Source: an uncultured Eubacteriaceae bacterium (lineage in GTDB: Bacteria > Bacillota > Clostridia > Lachnospirales > CAG-274). From it: 44,574 bases of DNA. The notes under the pieces were generated by a model. It was not told where the DNA came from. It was given only the letters and a program-made list of their open reading frames with translations, and did no database searches. Within the stretch, counting starts at the first letter, position 1, and each line of letters starts with the position of its first letter. This document shows positions 1 to 7,794 of the stretch, piece after piece. The DNA lies in assembly GCA_947086655.1 (NCBI GenBank), contig CAMTZM010000017.1, forward strand, positions 1-44,574, written 5' to 3'. The translations under genes and the position numbers were made by a program.

Positions 1-224
1 ATGTACATTTACTGATAGATTGTTCTCCTCAACACTACATACCTAATATGATAAAAGCATTAAAGGGAGTATCAGCTAGATTATTAATGAAACAGTACAA
101 AGATAAATTAAAATCTAAATTGTGGGGAAAACACTTATGGTCACCTAGTTATTTTATAGCCACTGTTTCTGAAAATACAGAAAGTCAAATTAGACAATAT
201 ATTCAAGGTCAAAAAATAAAGTAA
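1..224 (+). CDS. tnpA: IS200-type Y1 transposase TnpA, C-terminal part
   Basis: The frame beginning at base 3 is open from the window edge to TAA at 222-224. It reads V-H-L-L-I-D-C-S-P-Q-H-Y near the edge, and the two bases before it fit the first His of the HUH metal-binding motif. Further on come KALKGVSARLL, LWGKHLWSPSYF and IATVSENTESQIRQYI, all typical of IS200/IS605 single-strand transposases. The Tyr of SPSYF is at the expected place for the catalytic residue, about 25 residues from the C-terminus. The N-terminal half lies outside the window, so intactness is unknown. tnpB begins 16 bases after the stop. Confidence 0.85.
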   Translation, partial: VHLLIDCSPQHYIPNMIKALKGVSARLLMKQYKDKLKSKLWGKHLWSPSYFIATVSENTESQIRQYIQGQKIK

Positions 225-240
225 AGTAAGGTGAAATATA

Positions 241-720
241 GTGAAAGAAATATATAGAGCATATAAATATAGAATTTATCCTAATAAAGCACAAAAAGAA
301 TTAATCAACAAAACTTTTGGCTGTTGTAGATTTGTATATAATTTTTGTCGTGCAGAACAAAAGAAACAAGAAGACATGTGGCAGCTTGTTAAAGAAATGC
401 AGCAGCAAGGCTATTGTTTTAATGATTATAAATCTAAATTCTTTAATAGATTTGAAAATATAAAATTTATAACAGAATTGAAGAAAACTTATACATGGCT
501 TAAAGAAGTAGATAATACAGTACTTCAATCTTCTGTTGATCTGTTATTGATAGATATTATCCAAATTCACAAATATGTAATTGCTGTGGACATCGGAAGT
601 GGAAAGAAAGACGAAACCATTAGAGAATGGATATGTGAGAATTGTGGTACTAAATTAGACAGAGATACAAATGCGAGTATTAATATTCTTAAAGAGGGAT
701 TAAGAATGCTGACAGTTTAA
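241..720 (+). pseudogene. tnpB: TnpB (IS605 OrfB), internally deleted remnant
   Basis: This is a 159-codon open frame with GTG start, preceded by AAGGTGA. Residues 1 to about 102 are the normal TnpB N-terminus (YKYRIYPNKAQKELI, LKKTYTWLKEVDNTVLQSS). The C-terminus carries the end of the usual protein (REWICENCGTKLDRDTNASI, then NILKEGLRML). TnpB proteins are usually about 370-420 residues. Roughly 200 or more residues are missing between the parts, covering the first RuvC acidic residues and the first half of the zinc finger (only one CxxC remains). The last RuvC Asp, in DRDTNAS, is kept. The frame is still open, but an RNA-guided nuclease without the RuvC core should be inactive. Confidence 0.85.
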
Positions 721-822
721 ACAATATATGTAAGAACCGTAGGAACTACGGGGATTGCTCGTGGAAAAACATTCAAGAGAGTGTGGAACGAGAACCCCGC
801 TGCTTTAGTAGTAGGAGGTTCA
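601..822 (+). ncRNA. omegaRNA-like (reRNA) region at tnpB 3' end
   Basis: In the IS605 family the tnpB 3' end and right end are transcribed as the guide scaffold. Here the non-coding part folds well on paper. CCGTAG (737-742) pairs with CTACGG (746-751) around a GAA loop. GGGG (750-753) and CTCGT (758-762) can pair with CCCC (795-798) and ACGAG (788-792). The RE hairpin follows. The guide would be read from the flank just after 822. The 5' boundary is arbitrary, and whether it is transcribed cannot be judged. Confidence 0.5.
792..821 (+). repeat. IS right-end hairpin
   Basis: GAACC (792-796) pairs with GGTTC (817-821). CC/GG (797-798/814-815) extends the stem past a bulged A, and CTGC/GTAG lies inside. 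Imperfect subterminal hairpins of this type are bound by TnpA in the IS200/IS605 family. The left arm overlaps the CCCC proposed to pair in the scaffold RNA, so the two folds compete. Confidence 0.5.
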
Positions 823-876
823 GTATATACTAAATCAGCGTTTCTATATAGATAAATGAAAGGAATGATTAAAATT

Positions 877-3522
877 ATGCAGTTTTTGGGTCTTAATGAA
901 ATAAGGGAAAAATATTTATCCTTTTTTGAAAACAAGCAGCATTTAAGACTTAACAGTTTTCCGCTTATACCTCACAACGATAAAAGCCTTCTGCTTATAA
1001 ACTCAGGCATGGCACCTTTAAAGCCTTATTTTACAGGTATGCAGACACCTCCTAAAAAAAGGGTTACGACTTGTCAAAAGTGTATACGTACCGGTGATAT
1101 AGAAAATGTTGGAAAGACAGCACGTCACGGAACTTTTTTTGAAATGCTTGGAAATTTCTCATTTGGAGATTATTTTAAAAGAGAGGCTATTCCGTGGGCA
1201 TGGGAGTTTTTTACAAAAGTTCTTGAAATTCCGGAGGAAAGACTTTATGTTTCCGTATATAAAGATGATGACGAGGCTTTTGATATATGGAATAAAGAAG
1301 TAAAAATACCGGCAGAAAAAATATTTAAAATGGGAAAAGAAGATAATTTCTGGGAACATGGAACAGGCCCATGTGGTCCATGTTCTGAAATTTATTACGA
1401 TAAAGGAGAAAAATACGGCTGTAATTCTCCAAATTGTACAGTGGGCTGTGATTGTGACAGATATATGGAAATATGGAATCTTGTTTTTACTCAATTTGAC
1501 GCTAAAGAAGACGGGACTTATGATGAACTTAAACAAAAAAATATTGACACGGGAATGGGACTTGAAAGAATAGCCGCTGTAATGCAAAATGTTGATTCTA
1601 TATTTGATGTTGATACTGTAAAGGCAATTCGTGACGAAGTATGCCGTATTTCAGGAAAACAGTATAATTCTGATTATAAAACCGATGTTTCAATAAGAGT
1701 TATAACAGACCATATACGTTCGGTTACATTTATGACTGCCGATGGTATTTTGCCTTCAAATGAGGGGAGAGGTTACGTTTTAAGAAGACTTTTAAGACGT
1801 GCAGCAAGACATGGACGCCTTTTAGGAATTAAAGGCCGTTTTCTTTCAGAATTATGCGGAGTTGTTATTGCAAATTCAAAGGATGCTTATCCTGAACTTG
1901 AGGAAAAGAAAGATTATATTTATAAAATACTGACAGTTGAAGAAGAGCGTTTTTATCAAACTCTTGACCAAGGTATGGAAATACTTCAAAGCAAAATAAA
2001 AAGTTTAAAAGAAAACAAAGGCAGCAATATGCTTAATGGAAAAGATTCATTTAAGTTATATGATACTTATGGATTTCCTTTTGAACTTATGAAAGAGATA
2101 CTTGATGACGAAGGTCTTATAATGGACGAAGAAGAATTTCATAAAGAAATGGAAAGACAAAAACAAAGGGCAAGAAATGCAAGGGAAACAACAGATTATA
2201 CCGGAGGGCAGGCAGCTAATATATTTAATTTATTTCCCGTTGATATGAAAAGTGAGTTTTTAGGTTATGATAATCTCGTAATTGATTCAAAACTTTTGTC
2301 TATGATTAGAAATGATAAAATTGTACAAAGCGCAGAAACAGGAGATACAGTTTACGCTGTTTTTGATAAAACTGTATTTTATGCTGAAATGGGAGGACAA
2401 ACAGGAGATAAAGGCTATTTTTCAGCAGGTACGGCAAAAGGAGAAATTACAGACTGTATAAAATATGGAGGAAATAAGTTTGTACACACGCTTATTGTAA
2501 AAGAAGGCAAAATAAATGTAAACGATACAATAAAGCTTGAAGTGGATAAATATAAAAGAATGGCTACATGTAGAAATCATACGACTACACATTTGCTTCA
2601 AAAGGCTTTAAGAGACGTTTTGGGAAGTCATGTTGAACAAGCCGGTTCTTTTGTTTCTCCTTCAAGACTTCGTTTTGATTTTACTCATTTTGAGGCTGTA
2701 AGCCATGAGGATTTAAAAAAGATTGAAAGTATTGTAAATGAGAAAATATTTGACTCAATTAATGTAAATATTGAAGAAATGCCTATTGAAGACGCTAAGA
2801 AAAAAGGAGCAACGGCACTTTTTGGAGAAAAGTATTCTTCTGTTGTAAGGGTTGTAAGTATAGGAGATTATTCAATTGAGTTATGCGGCGGTACTCATCT
2901 TGAGAATACATCTCAGGCAGGCTGTTTTAAAATATTGTCTGAAAGCGGAGTAGCTGCCGGAGTTCGCCGAATAGAGGCGTTGACAGGAAGAAACGTAATA
3001 AATTTTTATGATGAAGGCGAATATGTAATTAATGAAATAGGAGCGCTTTTAAAGGCAGGTTCAAAAAATATAATTTCAAAGCTTAAATCAGTTATAGATG
3101 AAAACAAGAAATTATCAAAGGAACTTGAAAGTATAAAGAGTAAAATGTCATCTTCAAAAGCTAATGATATTATTAACCACAGTATTGAAATAAATGGTGT
3201 AAAGGCTATTTCAGCTTTAGTTGATGGTACTGATATGAATGGACTTCGTTCAATGTGTGACGATATTAAAGAAAAGATAGGAAACGGAGTTGTTATGCTT
3301 GCGTCTGTTTCTGATGGAAAAGTTAATTTTGCGGCAATGGCGACAGATGACGCCGTTAAAAAGGGAATTAATTGCGGTTTAATTGTAAAAGCAGCAGCAT
3401 CAGCTGCCGGCGGAGGCGGAGGCGGGCGTCCGGCAATGGCTCAGGCCGGAGGTAAAAATCCAGAAAAAGCAGAATATGCTGTAAATGCAGCTTTAGATAT
3501 TATGAAACAGCAACTTTCTTAA
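877..3522 (+). CDS. alaS: Alanine--tRNA ligase
   Basis: Class II synthetase charging tRNA-Ala in the cytoplasm. The N-terminus reads MQFLGLNEIREKYLSFFENK, followed by LLINSGMAPLKPYFTG and CQKCIRTGDIENVGKTARHG, the standard AlaRS catalytic core. The editing domain has HTTTH at about residues 568-572 and CGGTH at about 670-674, the zinc ligands. The C-terminal oligomerisation domain ends in a glycine-rich stretch and AQAGGKNPEKAEYA. The 881-residue length is normal. ATG at 856 and 865 are in frame, but 877 gives the family's usual N-terminus, with AAAGGA 12 bases upstream. The gene starts about 55 bp after an IS right end. No T-box leader fits between them, so its original promoter region has probably been displaced. 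Confidence 0.97.
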   Translation: MQFLGLNEIREKYLSFFENKQHLRLNSFPLIPHNDKSLLLINSGMAPLKPYFTGMQTPPKKRVTTCQKCIRTGDIENVGKTARHGTFFEMLGNFSFGDYFKREAIPWAWEFFTKVLEIPEERLYVSVYKDDDEAFDIWNKEVKIPAEKIFKMGKEDNFWEHGTGPCGPCSEIYYDKGEKYGCNSPNCTVGCDCDRYMEIWNLVFTQFDAKEDGTYDELKQKNIDTGMGLERIAAVMQNVDSIFDVDTVKAIRDEVCRISGKQYNSDYKTDVSIRVITDHIRSVTFMTADGILPSNEGRGYVLRRLLRRAARHGRLLGIKGRFLSELCGVVIANSKDAYPELEEKKDYIYKILTVEEERFYQTLDQGMEILQSKIKSLKENKGSNMLNGKDSFKLYDTYGFPFELMKEILDDEGLIMDEEEFHKEMERQKQRARNARETTDYTGGQAANIFNLFPVDMKSEFLGYDNLVIDSKLLSMIRNDKIVQSAETGDTVYAVFDKTVFYAEMGGQTGDKGYFSAGTAKGEITDCIKYGGNKFVHTLIVKEGKINVNDTIKLEVDKYKRMATCRNHTTTHLLQKALRDVLGSHVEQAGSFVSPSRLRFDFTHFEAVSHEDLKKIESIVNEKIFDSINVNIEEMPIEDAKKKGATALFGEKYSSVVRVVSIGDYSIELCGGTHLENTSQAGCFKILSESGVAAGVRRIEALTGRNVINFYDEGEYVINEIGALLKAGSKNIISKLKSVIDENKKLSKELESIKSKMSSSKANDIINHSIEINGVKAISALVDGTDMNGLRSMCDDIKEKIGNGVVMLASVSDGKVNFAAMATDDAVKKGINCGLIVKAAASAAGGGGGGRPAMAQAGGKNPEKAEYAVNAALDIMKQQLS

Positions 3523-3542
3523 AAATATAAAGTAATTTATAA

Positions 3543-3597
3543 AAAAAGCGTTGATTTTTCATGTAAATTTTAAAAATTTAGTGAATCGGCGCTTTTT
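3543..3597 (+). terminator. Rho-independent terminator after alaS
   Basis: AAAAAGCGTTGATT (3543-3556) pairs with AATCGGCGCTTTTT (3584-3597) over 14 positions including two G-U pairs. The stem ends in five T's, 20 bases after the alaS stop. Confidence 0.75.
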
Positions 3598-3660
3598 AAC
3601 CAACAGAGTAAGTGGGATTTTAATCCCATTTATTACATCGGTTACGAGTATTTTTGATTA
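3598..3660 (+). repeat. Dispersed intergenic repeat, family 1, copy A (truncated)
   Basis: This copy has AACCAA at the 5' side, the inner hairpin GGGAT-TTTA-ATCCC, and TCGGTTACGAGTATTTTTG at 3638-3656. The last block matches copies B, C and D. The first inner hairpin and the right arm of the 3' hairpin are missing. Confidence 0.6.
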
Positions 3661-3682
3661 TATTTTGAAATGAGGAGATTTT

Positions 3683-4543
3683 ATTAATAATATATCCCTT
3701 GCGGTAAAAACAAAGGAAATAATAAAAAAGTATGAATTTAATTTTAAAAAAAATTTTGGACAAAATTTTTTGATAGATGAGCACGTTCTTAACAAAATTG
3801 TAGAAGCGGCGGATATTGATGAAAATGATGTTGTAATTGAAATAGGACCAGGTATAGGAACATTAACATGTGAATTGGCTAAACGGGCTTTTAAAGTTAT
3901 AGCTGTTGAAATTGATAAGACACTTATACCAGTGCTTGAAGATACTTTATCGGAATATAATAATATTGATATAATTAATAATGATATTCTTAAAATGGAT
4001 ATAAATGAGATAGCTGAAAACTATAAAGAAAAAAATATAAAGGTTGTGGCGAATCTCCCATATTATATTACAACTCCTATTATAATGGGTATGCTTGAAA
4101 ACAGAGTACCTGTTAAAAGTATAACTGTTATGATACAAAAAGAAGTCGCTTATAGAATGAAAGCTGATACTTCAACAAAAGATTATGGTTCTTTAAGTCT
4201 TATAGTCCAGTATTATTGTGACGTTTATTTGGCGGCAAATGTTCCTATGAATTGTTTTATTCCAAGACCTTCGGTTGATTCAGCCGTTATAAGACTTACA
4301 GTTAAAGAAAATCCATCGGTTTTTGTTGATGATGAAAAACTTTTGTTTAAAATTATTAAAATAGCATTTTCACAAAGACGAAAAACACTTTTAAATTGTA
4401 TTTATAACAGCGGCGAATTTAATTTGTCAAAAAGTGATATAATTAAAATTTTAAATAATTTAGGTTTTGAAGAAAGTATAAGAGGTGAAAAACTTAAAAT
4501 TGAGGATTTTGCAATTTTAAGTGACGCTTTAAGCCAATATTGA
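3683..4543 (+). CDS. rsmA: 16S rRNA dimethyladenosine transferase RsmA (KsgA), ATT start
   Basis: SAM-dependent enzyme that dimethylates two adjacent adenosines near the 3' end of 16S rRNA during 30S maturation. Visible motifs are NFGQNFLID (near residue 25), VIEIGPGIGTLT (motif I), VANLPYYITTPI (motif IV, N-L-P-Y) and CFIPRPSVDSAVI. The first ATG in frame (3770) would remove NFGQNFL, which is essential and conserved. The frame is open upstream to TGA at 3671. GAGGAG (3672-3677) lies five bases before ATT at 3683, giving (M)NNISLAVKTKEII and 286 residues, the usual family length. No ATG, GTG or TTG exists in frame between the stop and the conserved motif. The start assignment is inference; the function is secure. 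Confidence 0.9.
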   Translation: MNNISLAVKTKEIIKKYEFNFKKNFGQNFLIDEHVLNKIVEAADIDENDVVIEIGPGIGTLTCELAKRAFKVIAVEIDKTLIPVLEDTLSEYNNIDIINNDILKMDINEIAENYKEKNIKVVANLPYYITTPIIMGMLENRVPVKSITVMIQKEVAYRMKADTSTKDYGSLSLIVQYYCDVYLAANVPMNCFIPRPSVDSAVIRLTVKENPSVFVDDEKLLFKIIKIAFSQRRKTLLNCIYNSGEFNLSKSDIIKILNNLGFEESIRGEKLKIEDFAILSDALSQY

Positions 4544-4709
4544 TTGATTTTGTTTTTGAATAATAAAAATGAACTTTAATATTACCTATACTAAATATAA
4601 TTAAAAATATAGATAAAAATTAAAAGATGTTTAGTATTATAACAAATGTTATAAATTTCCGCTTTAAAGCATAAATTGTATAAAGGAAATACGATTAATT
4701 TTTTTATTT
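4544..4709. other. AT-rich intergenic stretch without a visible gene
   Basis: Nothing recognisable beyond a short palindrome (ATAACAAATGTTAT). The next element is repeat copy B, so the 358-bp gap between rsmA and the following gene is mostly explained by that repeat. Confidence 0.6.
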
Positions 4710-4853
4710 AACCGATGAAGGAAGTCAATCGCTGTTTTAATAGGGTACTTACTCTTATATTCAGTGGGATTTTAAGTTCTTATTGAATATAAAGGCGAAT
4801 GTTTTGCCTGTCGGTTACGAGAATTTTTGTATAACAAAAATTCTCATAGTCTT
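4710..4853 (+). repeat. Dispersed intergenic repeat, family 1, copy B
   Basis: AACCGA at 4710-4715 can pair with TCGGTT at 4811-4816. Inside are TTATATTCA/TGAATATAA and AGGC/GCCT stems. Outside, GAGAATTTTTGT (4819-4830) pairs perfectly with ACAAAAATTCTC (4834-4845), followed by ATAGTCTT. The arms of the 3' hairpin differ from other copies but still pair, which suggests structure is maintained. Confidence 0.65.
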
Positions 4854-4901
4854 GACCTTTAATCAACATTTCCTAAAGCTTTAATGTGGAGGTAGGTAAA
4901 G

Positions 4902-6140
4902 ATGGGGTTTTCACGTAATTACCATCGTATGTTTGTGACGCTTAAACAATCCGACGCTTCATATACTATTAAATCACGAACGGCAATGGGACGCTGTATA
5001 GCTGAAATAAAACAGTCGAGAGGACGTTTTAGCGCTTATATGCAAGACCTTTTTCCGGAAGTTATTTATTATGTATTTGCCTTTTTCATAAAAAGCGGCT
5101 CTGTTAAATGTGTATTTATCGGGAATGCTGGAGTCTCCGCAAATGGACGAGGAGAATTTAAAAGAGAATTTAATCCCGATAATATGTTTGACAGCGGTTT
5201 TGCTATTGAGGATTTTAAAGCGGCAGCCGTTGCCGTAAACGGAAACAACGGTGTTTATTCTGTACTTGAAGGATATATTGACGAGAGTATAGAACAGGCA
5301 GGAGGAATCAGGCGTTTTATTAACGAAGGAATAAAAAGCAAAATCAATAAAAATGCAAACAAAAATATAGCCGCAGCATCTTTGGGCGATGACAGCGAAA
5401 AAATTGAAATTGATAAAAAAGATATAGAAAAAGAACCTTTGGAAAATTTGTCAAATGAGACTATAAATGAAGAAAAAATAAATAATAAATTAGATGATAA
5501 TGCTTTAAATGAAAATGATTTGTCAGATGAAATAAAAGAGAAAGAACTGTATAAAGAAAATTTGGCGGAAGAAGTAAGTAAAGAAAAATTAATAGAAGAC
5601 GATATAAATAAAACAGAAGATACTCAAATAAAAGACGAACATGTTGAGGAAGAATTATCAAAGGAAACTGTAAATAATAAGGAATCAGAAAAAAATATGG
5701 ATTTTGAGGCAGAACATAAAGATAACAAAGAGAATATTGCTGATACTTCACCTCATATTGATTTTGTAAGCTGCTCTATGGAAAATAAAAGCTTTATTGA
5801 TAATGTTTTTGAAAAAAATATAAAAATGAATCCTTTTCAGTTTCAAAACGGTGTTATTGATTGGGTGCGTATTTCAGATGACGAGTTAGCGTTAATACCT
5901 TCAAATACATGGAGACTTGTAAATAGCCCGTTTATAAATAACGCATATAGGAAATACAAACATTTAATTTTAGGAAACAGAAAAATGCCATATAGTTCAT
6001 ATTACCTTGCAGTTCCGGGAGTATATAATCAAAATAAGGTAACAGAAGCTATGATACAGGGATTTAAACAATTTAAGTGCTGCGAAGATAAAAGACCGGA
6101 AGAAGGAGATTACGGTTATTGGATTTTAGAGTTTTATTAA
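4902..6140 (+). CDS. Conserved-looking protein of unknown function with charged linker
   Basis: A 412-residue soluble protein without signal peptide or membrane segment. GGAGG lies 8 bases before the ATG. Residues 1 to about 140 form an apparently folded domain starting MGFSRNYHRMFVTLKQSD. Residues about 150-285 are a low-complexity linker dominated by Lys, Glu, Asp and Asn, probably disordered or helical. Residues about 300-412 form a second domain with DWVRISDDELALIPSNTWRL and YYLAVPGVYNQNKV. The two-domain layout resembles Clostridia proteins of unknown function, but I cannot name the family with certainty. It lies between rsmA and trmB; the trmB ATG is 15 bases after its stop, so the two are probably co-transcribed. 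Confidence 0.85.
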   Translation: MGFSRNYHRMFVTLKQSDASYTIKSRTAMGRCIAEIKQSRGRFSAYMQDLFPEVIYYVFAFFIKSGSVKCVFIGNAGVSANGRGEFKREFNPDNMFDSGFAIEDFKAAAVAVNGNNGVYSVLEGYIDESIEQAGGIRRFINEGIKSKINKNANKNIAAASLGDDSEKIEIDKKDIEKEPLENLSNETINEEKINNKLDDNALNENDLSDEIKEKELYKENLAEEVSKEKLIEDDINKTEDTQIKDEHVEEELSKETVNNKESEKNMDFEAEHKDNKENIADTSPHIDFVSCSMENKSFIDNVFEKNIKMNPFQFQNGVIDWVRISDDELALIPSNTWRLVNSPFINNAYRKYKHLILGNRKMPYSSYYLAVPGVYNQNKVTEAMIQGFKQFKCCEDKRPEEGDYGYWILEFY

Positions 6141-6155
6141 AAGGAGTTTAAACCT

Positions 6156-6824
6156 ATGAGAATTAGGAAAAAGCCATGGGCAGATGAGGAATTTAATACA
6201 AATAAAAGGTGGATTTCTGCACCTGAAAAAAATAAGGGGAATTGGAAAAGCCTTTTTGGAAATTTTAATCCTATACACATTGAAATTGGATGCGGAAAAG
6301 GACGTTTTATAACAAATATGAGCAATATTAATAAAAATGTTAATTATATTGCTGTTGAAAGGCAAAAAATGGTGCTTGCATCGGCTCTTAAAAAATCAAG
6401 GGAAAATGAGACAGAAGATAATTTGAAATTTATAATGGCTGATGTTAAAAATTTAAGCGACTTTTTTAACAAAGGAGAAATAGACAGAATTTACATAAAT
6501 TTTTGTGACCCATGGCCAAATAAAAATAAGTGGGCTAAAAGAAGACTTACGCATAAAAATTTTTTGAATCTTTATGCGGGGCTTTTTGACGATAAAGGTG
6601 AGATTTTTTTAAAAACAGATAATAGAATATTATTTGAATTCTCACTTAATGAATTTGAAGCACATCCGCTTTATAAAATGAGAAATATCTGTCTTGATTT
6701 GCATAACAGCAGTTTTGAACAATCAAATGTTATGACTGAATATGAGGTTAAGTTTACGCAAAAGAAAATGCCTATTTTTAGACTTGAGGCAATTTATAAT
6801 AAAGAGGGTGTTTTTTATAATTAA
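6156..6824 (+). CDS. trmB: tRNA (guanine-N7-)-methyltransferase
   Basis: SAM-dependent enzyme forming m7G46 in the tRNA variable loop. The 222 residues begin MRIRKKPWADEEF. They contain IEIGCGKGRFI (SAM motif, about residue 48), YIAVERQKMVLASALKK, IYINFCDPWPNKNKWAKRRL with the family hallmark DPWP-x-K, and EIFLKTDNRILFEF. AAAGGAG lies about 8 bases before the ATG. It follows the charged-linker gene by 15 bases, consistent with one operon. Confidence 0.95.
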   Translation: MRIRKKPWADEEFNTNKRWISAPEKNKGNWKSLFGNFNPIHIEIGCGKGRFITNMSNINKNVNYIAVERQKMVLASALKKSRENETEDNLKFIMADVKNLSDFFNKGEIDRIYINFCDPWPNKNKWAKRRLTHKNFLNLYAGLFDDKGEIFLKTDNRILFEFSLNEFEAHPLYKMRNICLDLHNSSFEQSNVMTEYEVKFTQKKMPIFRLEAIYNKEGVFYN

Positions 6825-7041
6825 AAGAAGGCTTTTAAATAAAGTTTGTCAATTATTTTATAAGCCTAAGAAAAAATGCGAAAATAAAAGTAAATGTAAA
6901 GAAAAAGATAAGGATAAAAAAGAAAATAAAAATTCTTTCTTTGAATGCATGGATGAGGTAGATAAATATCTTAATAAAAAATTTAAAAGTAAATCCCCTA
7001 AAAAAGATGAAAAGAACAGTAAAAATAACGAAAAAAAATAA
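6808..7041 (+). CDS. Small lysine-rich protein, hypothetical
   Basis: An open frame overlapping the end of trmB and finishing just before a terminator. GTG at 6808 is the most plausible start, giving 77 residues, but the AGAGG before it leaves no normal spacing and the frame stays open further upstream. The product begins with a short hydrophobic stretch (VFFIIKRRLL) and CQLFYKPKKKC. The rest is dominated by Lys, Glu, Asn and Asp around one less charged segment (SFFECMDEVDKYLNKKF). It could be a basic RNA- or DNA-associated protein or an accidental frame in A-rich DNA. Its position before the terminator favours a real gene. Confidence 0.4.
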   Translation: MFFIIKRRLLNKVCQLFYKPKKKCENKSKCKEKDKDKKENKNSFFECMDEVDKYLNKKFKSKSPKKDEKNSKNNEKK

Positions 7042-7055
7042 AGTAAGTTATAAAA

Positions 7056-7098
7056 TAAAAACCTCTTGTGCAAAGTTAAATTTACATAAGAGGTTTTT
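7056..7098. terminator. Bidirectional terminator between convergent genes
   Basis: AAAAACCTCTT and AAGAGGTTTTT form a stem closing over a loop of about 20 bases. A-runs precede it and T-runs follow it, so it can end the + strand trmB operon and the minus-strand secreted-protein array. Confidence 0.75.
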
Positions 7099-7139
7099 AT
7101 TTTTTAGAGAAATATAGTGTTAAACTGTATTATGTAATA

Positions 7140-7691
7140 TTAAACATTTGAGTATAAATATTGTCCGTTTATGTATATACTGTCTACACACGTATAAGTA
7201 TTATAAAAATTTCCAATTTGATATTTGATTATAAGGTTATTATTACCTGAAGCTGAAAGATCGTTTTCTGTAACTACTATTTCTATAGAGTCTCTTTTTT
7301 GTTTTGAATTGTTGTAAAGAGGTGTAAATAAGTTGCCAATGCAAGTATCACCACAGTATACATCTACATAATGGTCGGCTGAATTATATTTTGATATAGT
7401 TTCTCCAACATAAGTACCTGAACATACAGAAATTTCAATTACATCTCCGGCATGGAGCTCAAAATTGGATTCTCTGGTAGAATAACCATCCGAAGAATAT
7501 CCTTTTACTGAAGCAACATCGTCATAAATAGATATTTCTTCATTAGGGTCTAAATCACTGTCACTTGTACAAGAAGATTCAGTACACCACCAAGAGGCAT
7601 ATAAGTTAGAGTTAGAACCAGCGAAAGCTGTTACAGTGCTTAAAGTAAATAATAAAGTTAAAAATAGAACTGAGAATTTAAAATTTTTCAT
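7140..7691 (-). CDS. Secreted protein of unknown function, array copy 1
   Basis: The 183 residues start with a clear signal peptide: Lys-rich MKNFK, a hydrophobic core, then probable cleavage after AFA. The mature part is about 160 residues, rich in beta-forming and acidic residues. Landmarks are SWWCTES near the N-terminus, FELHAGDVIEI in the middle, YVDVYCGDT, VVTENDLSASGNNNL and IYINGQYL at the end. Two conserved Cys (the W-x-C and Y-C-G-D-T positions) recur in all copies, with two or three extra Cys here. I do not recognise the family; a beta-sandwich binding or surface domain is a guess. It is the last copy, ending before a bidirectional terminator. Confidence 0.85.
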   Translation of the reverse strand: MKNFKFSVLFLTLLFTLSTVTAFAGSNSNLYASWWCTESSCTSDSDLDPNEEISIYDDVASVKGYSSDGYSTRESNFELHAGDVIEISVCSGTYVGETISKYNSADHYVDVYCGDTCIGNLFTPLYNNSKQKRDSIEIVVTENDLSASGNNNLIIKYQIGNFYNTYTCVDSIYINGQYLYSNV

Positions 7692-7771
7692 AAAAGAACC
7701 CCCCTCTTTATAAAATTGAATAAAAACAGTTACATAGTTATAATAGGCGCCTAAAATATGGAAAAATAAGT
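7692..7771 (-). promoter_or_regulatory. Conserved leader of array copy 1
   Basis: Read on the minus strand, the leader runs CCATATTTTAGGCGCC, TATTATAACTATG, a T-rich stretch, then AAAGAGGGGGG seven bases before the ATG. TATTATAAC is the likely -10 region, but no good -35 is visible. GGCGCC is a palindrome. G6 at 7699-7704 belongs to the ribosome binding site. The same block precedes copies 2 and 3 almost unchanged. Confidence 0.5.
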
Positions 7772-7794
7772 TAAGTATTAATACAATGTATTAT

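Larger units (their letters stand above)
1..822 (+). mobile_element. IS200/IS605-family element, right portion
   Basis: This is the right part of an IS200/IS605-type element running off the window's left edge. It holds the 3' part of a Y1 transposase gene (stop at 222-224), an internally deleted tnpB (241-720) and a structured right end. The right boundary is inferred at about 822, after the GGTTCA that closes the terminal hairpin. The left end is outside the window, so target site and total length cannot be judged. Confidence 0.8.

Noticed and set aside
721..876. T-box or promoter of alaS between the IS and the gene
   Set aside because: The stretch is mostly IS right-end sequence; the remaining roughly 55 bases hold no convincing -35/-10 pair or T-box.
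5461..5751. Minus-strand open frame of 96 codons inside the charged-linker gene
   Set aside because: It is the mirror of the A-rich linker codons, with no ribosome binding site and a Leu/Tyr-rich composition typical of shadow frames.
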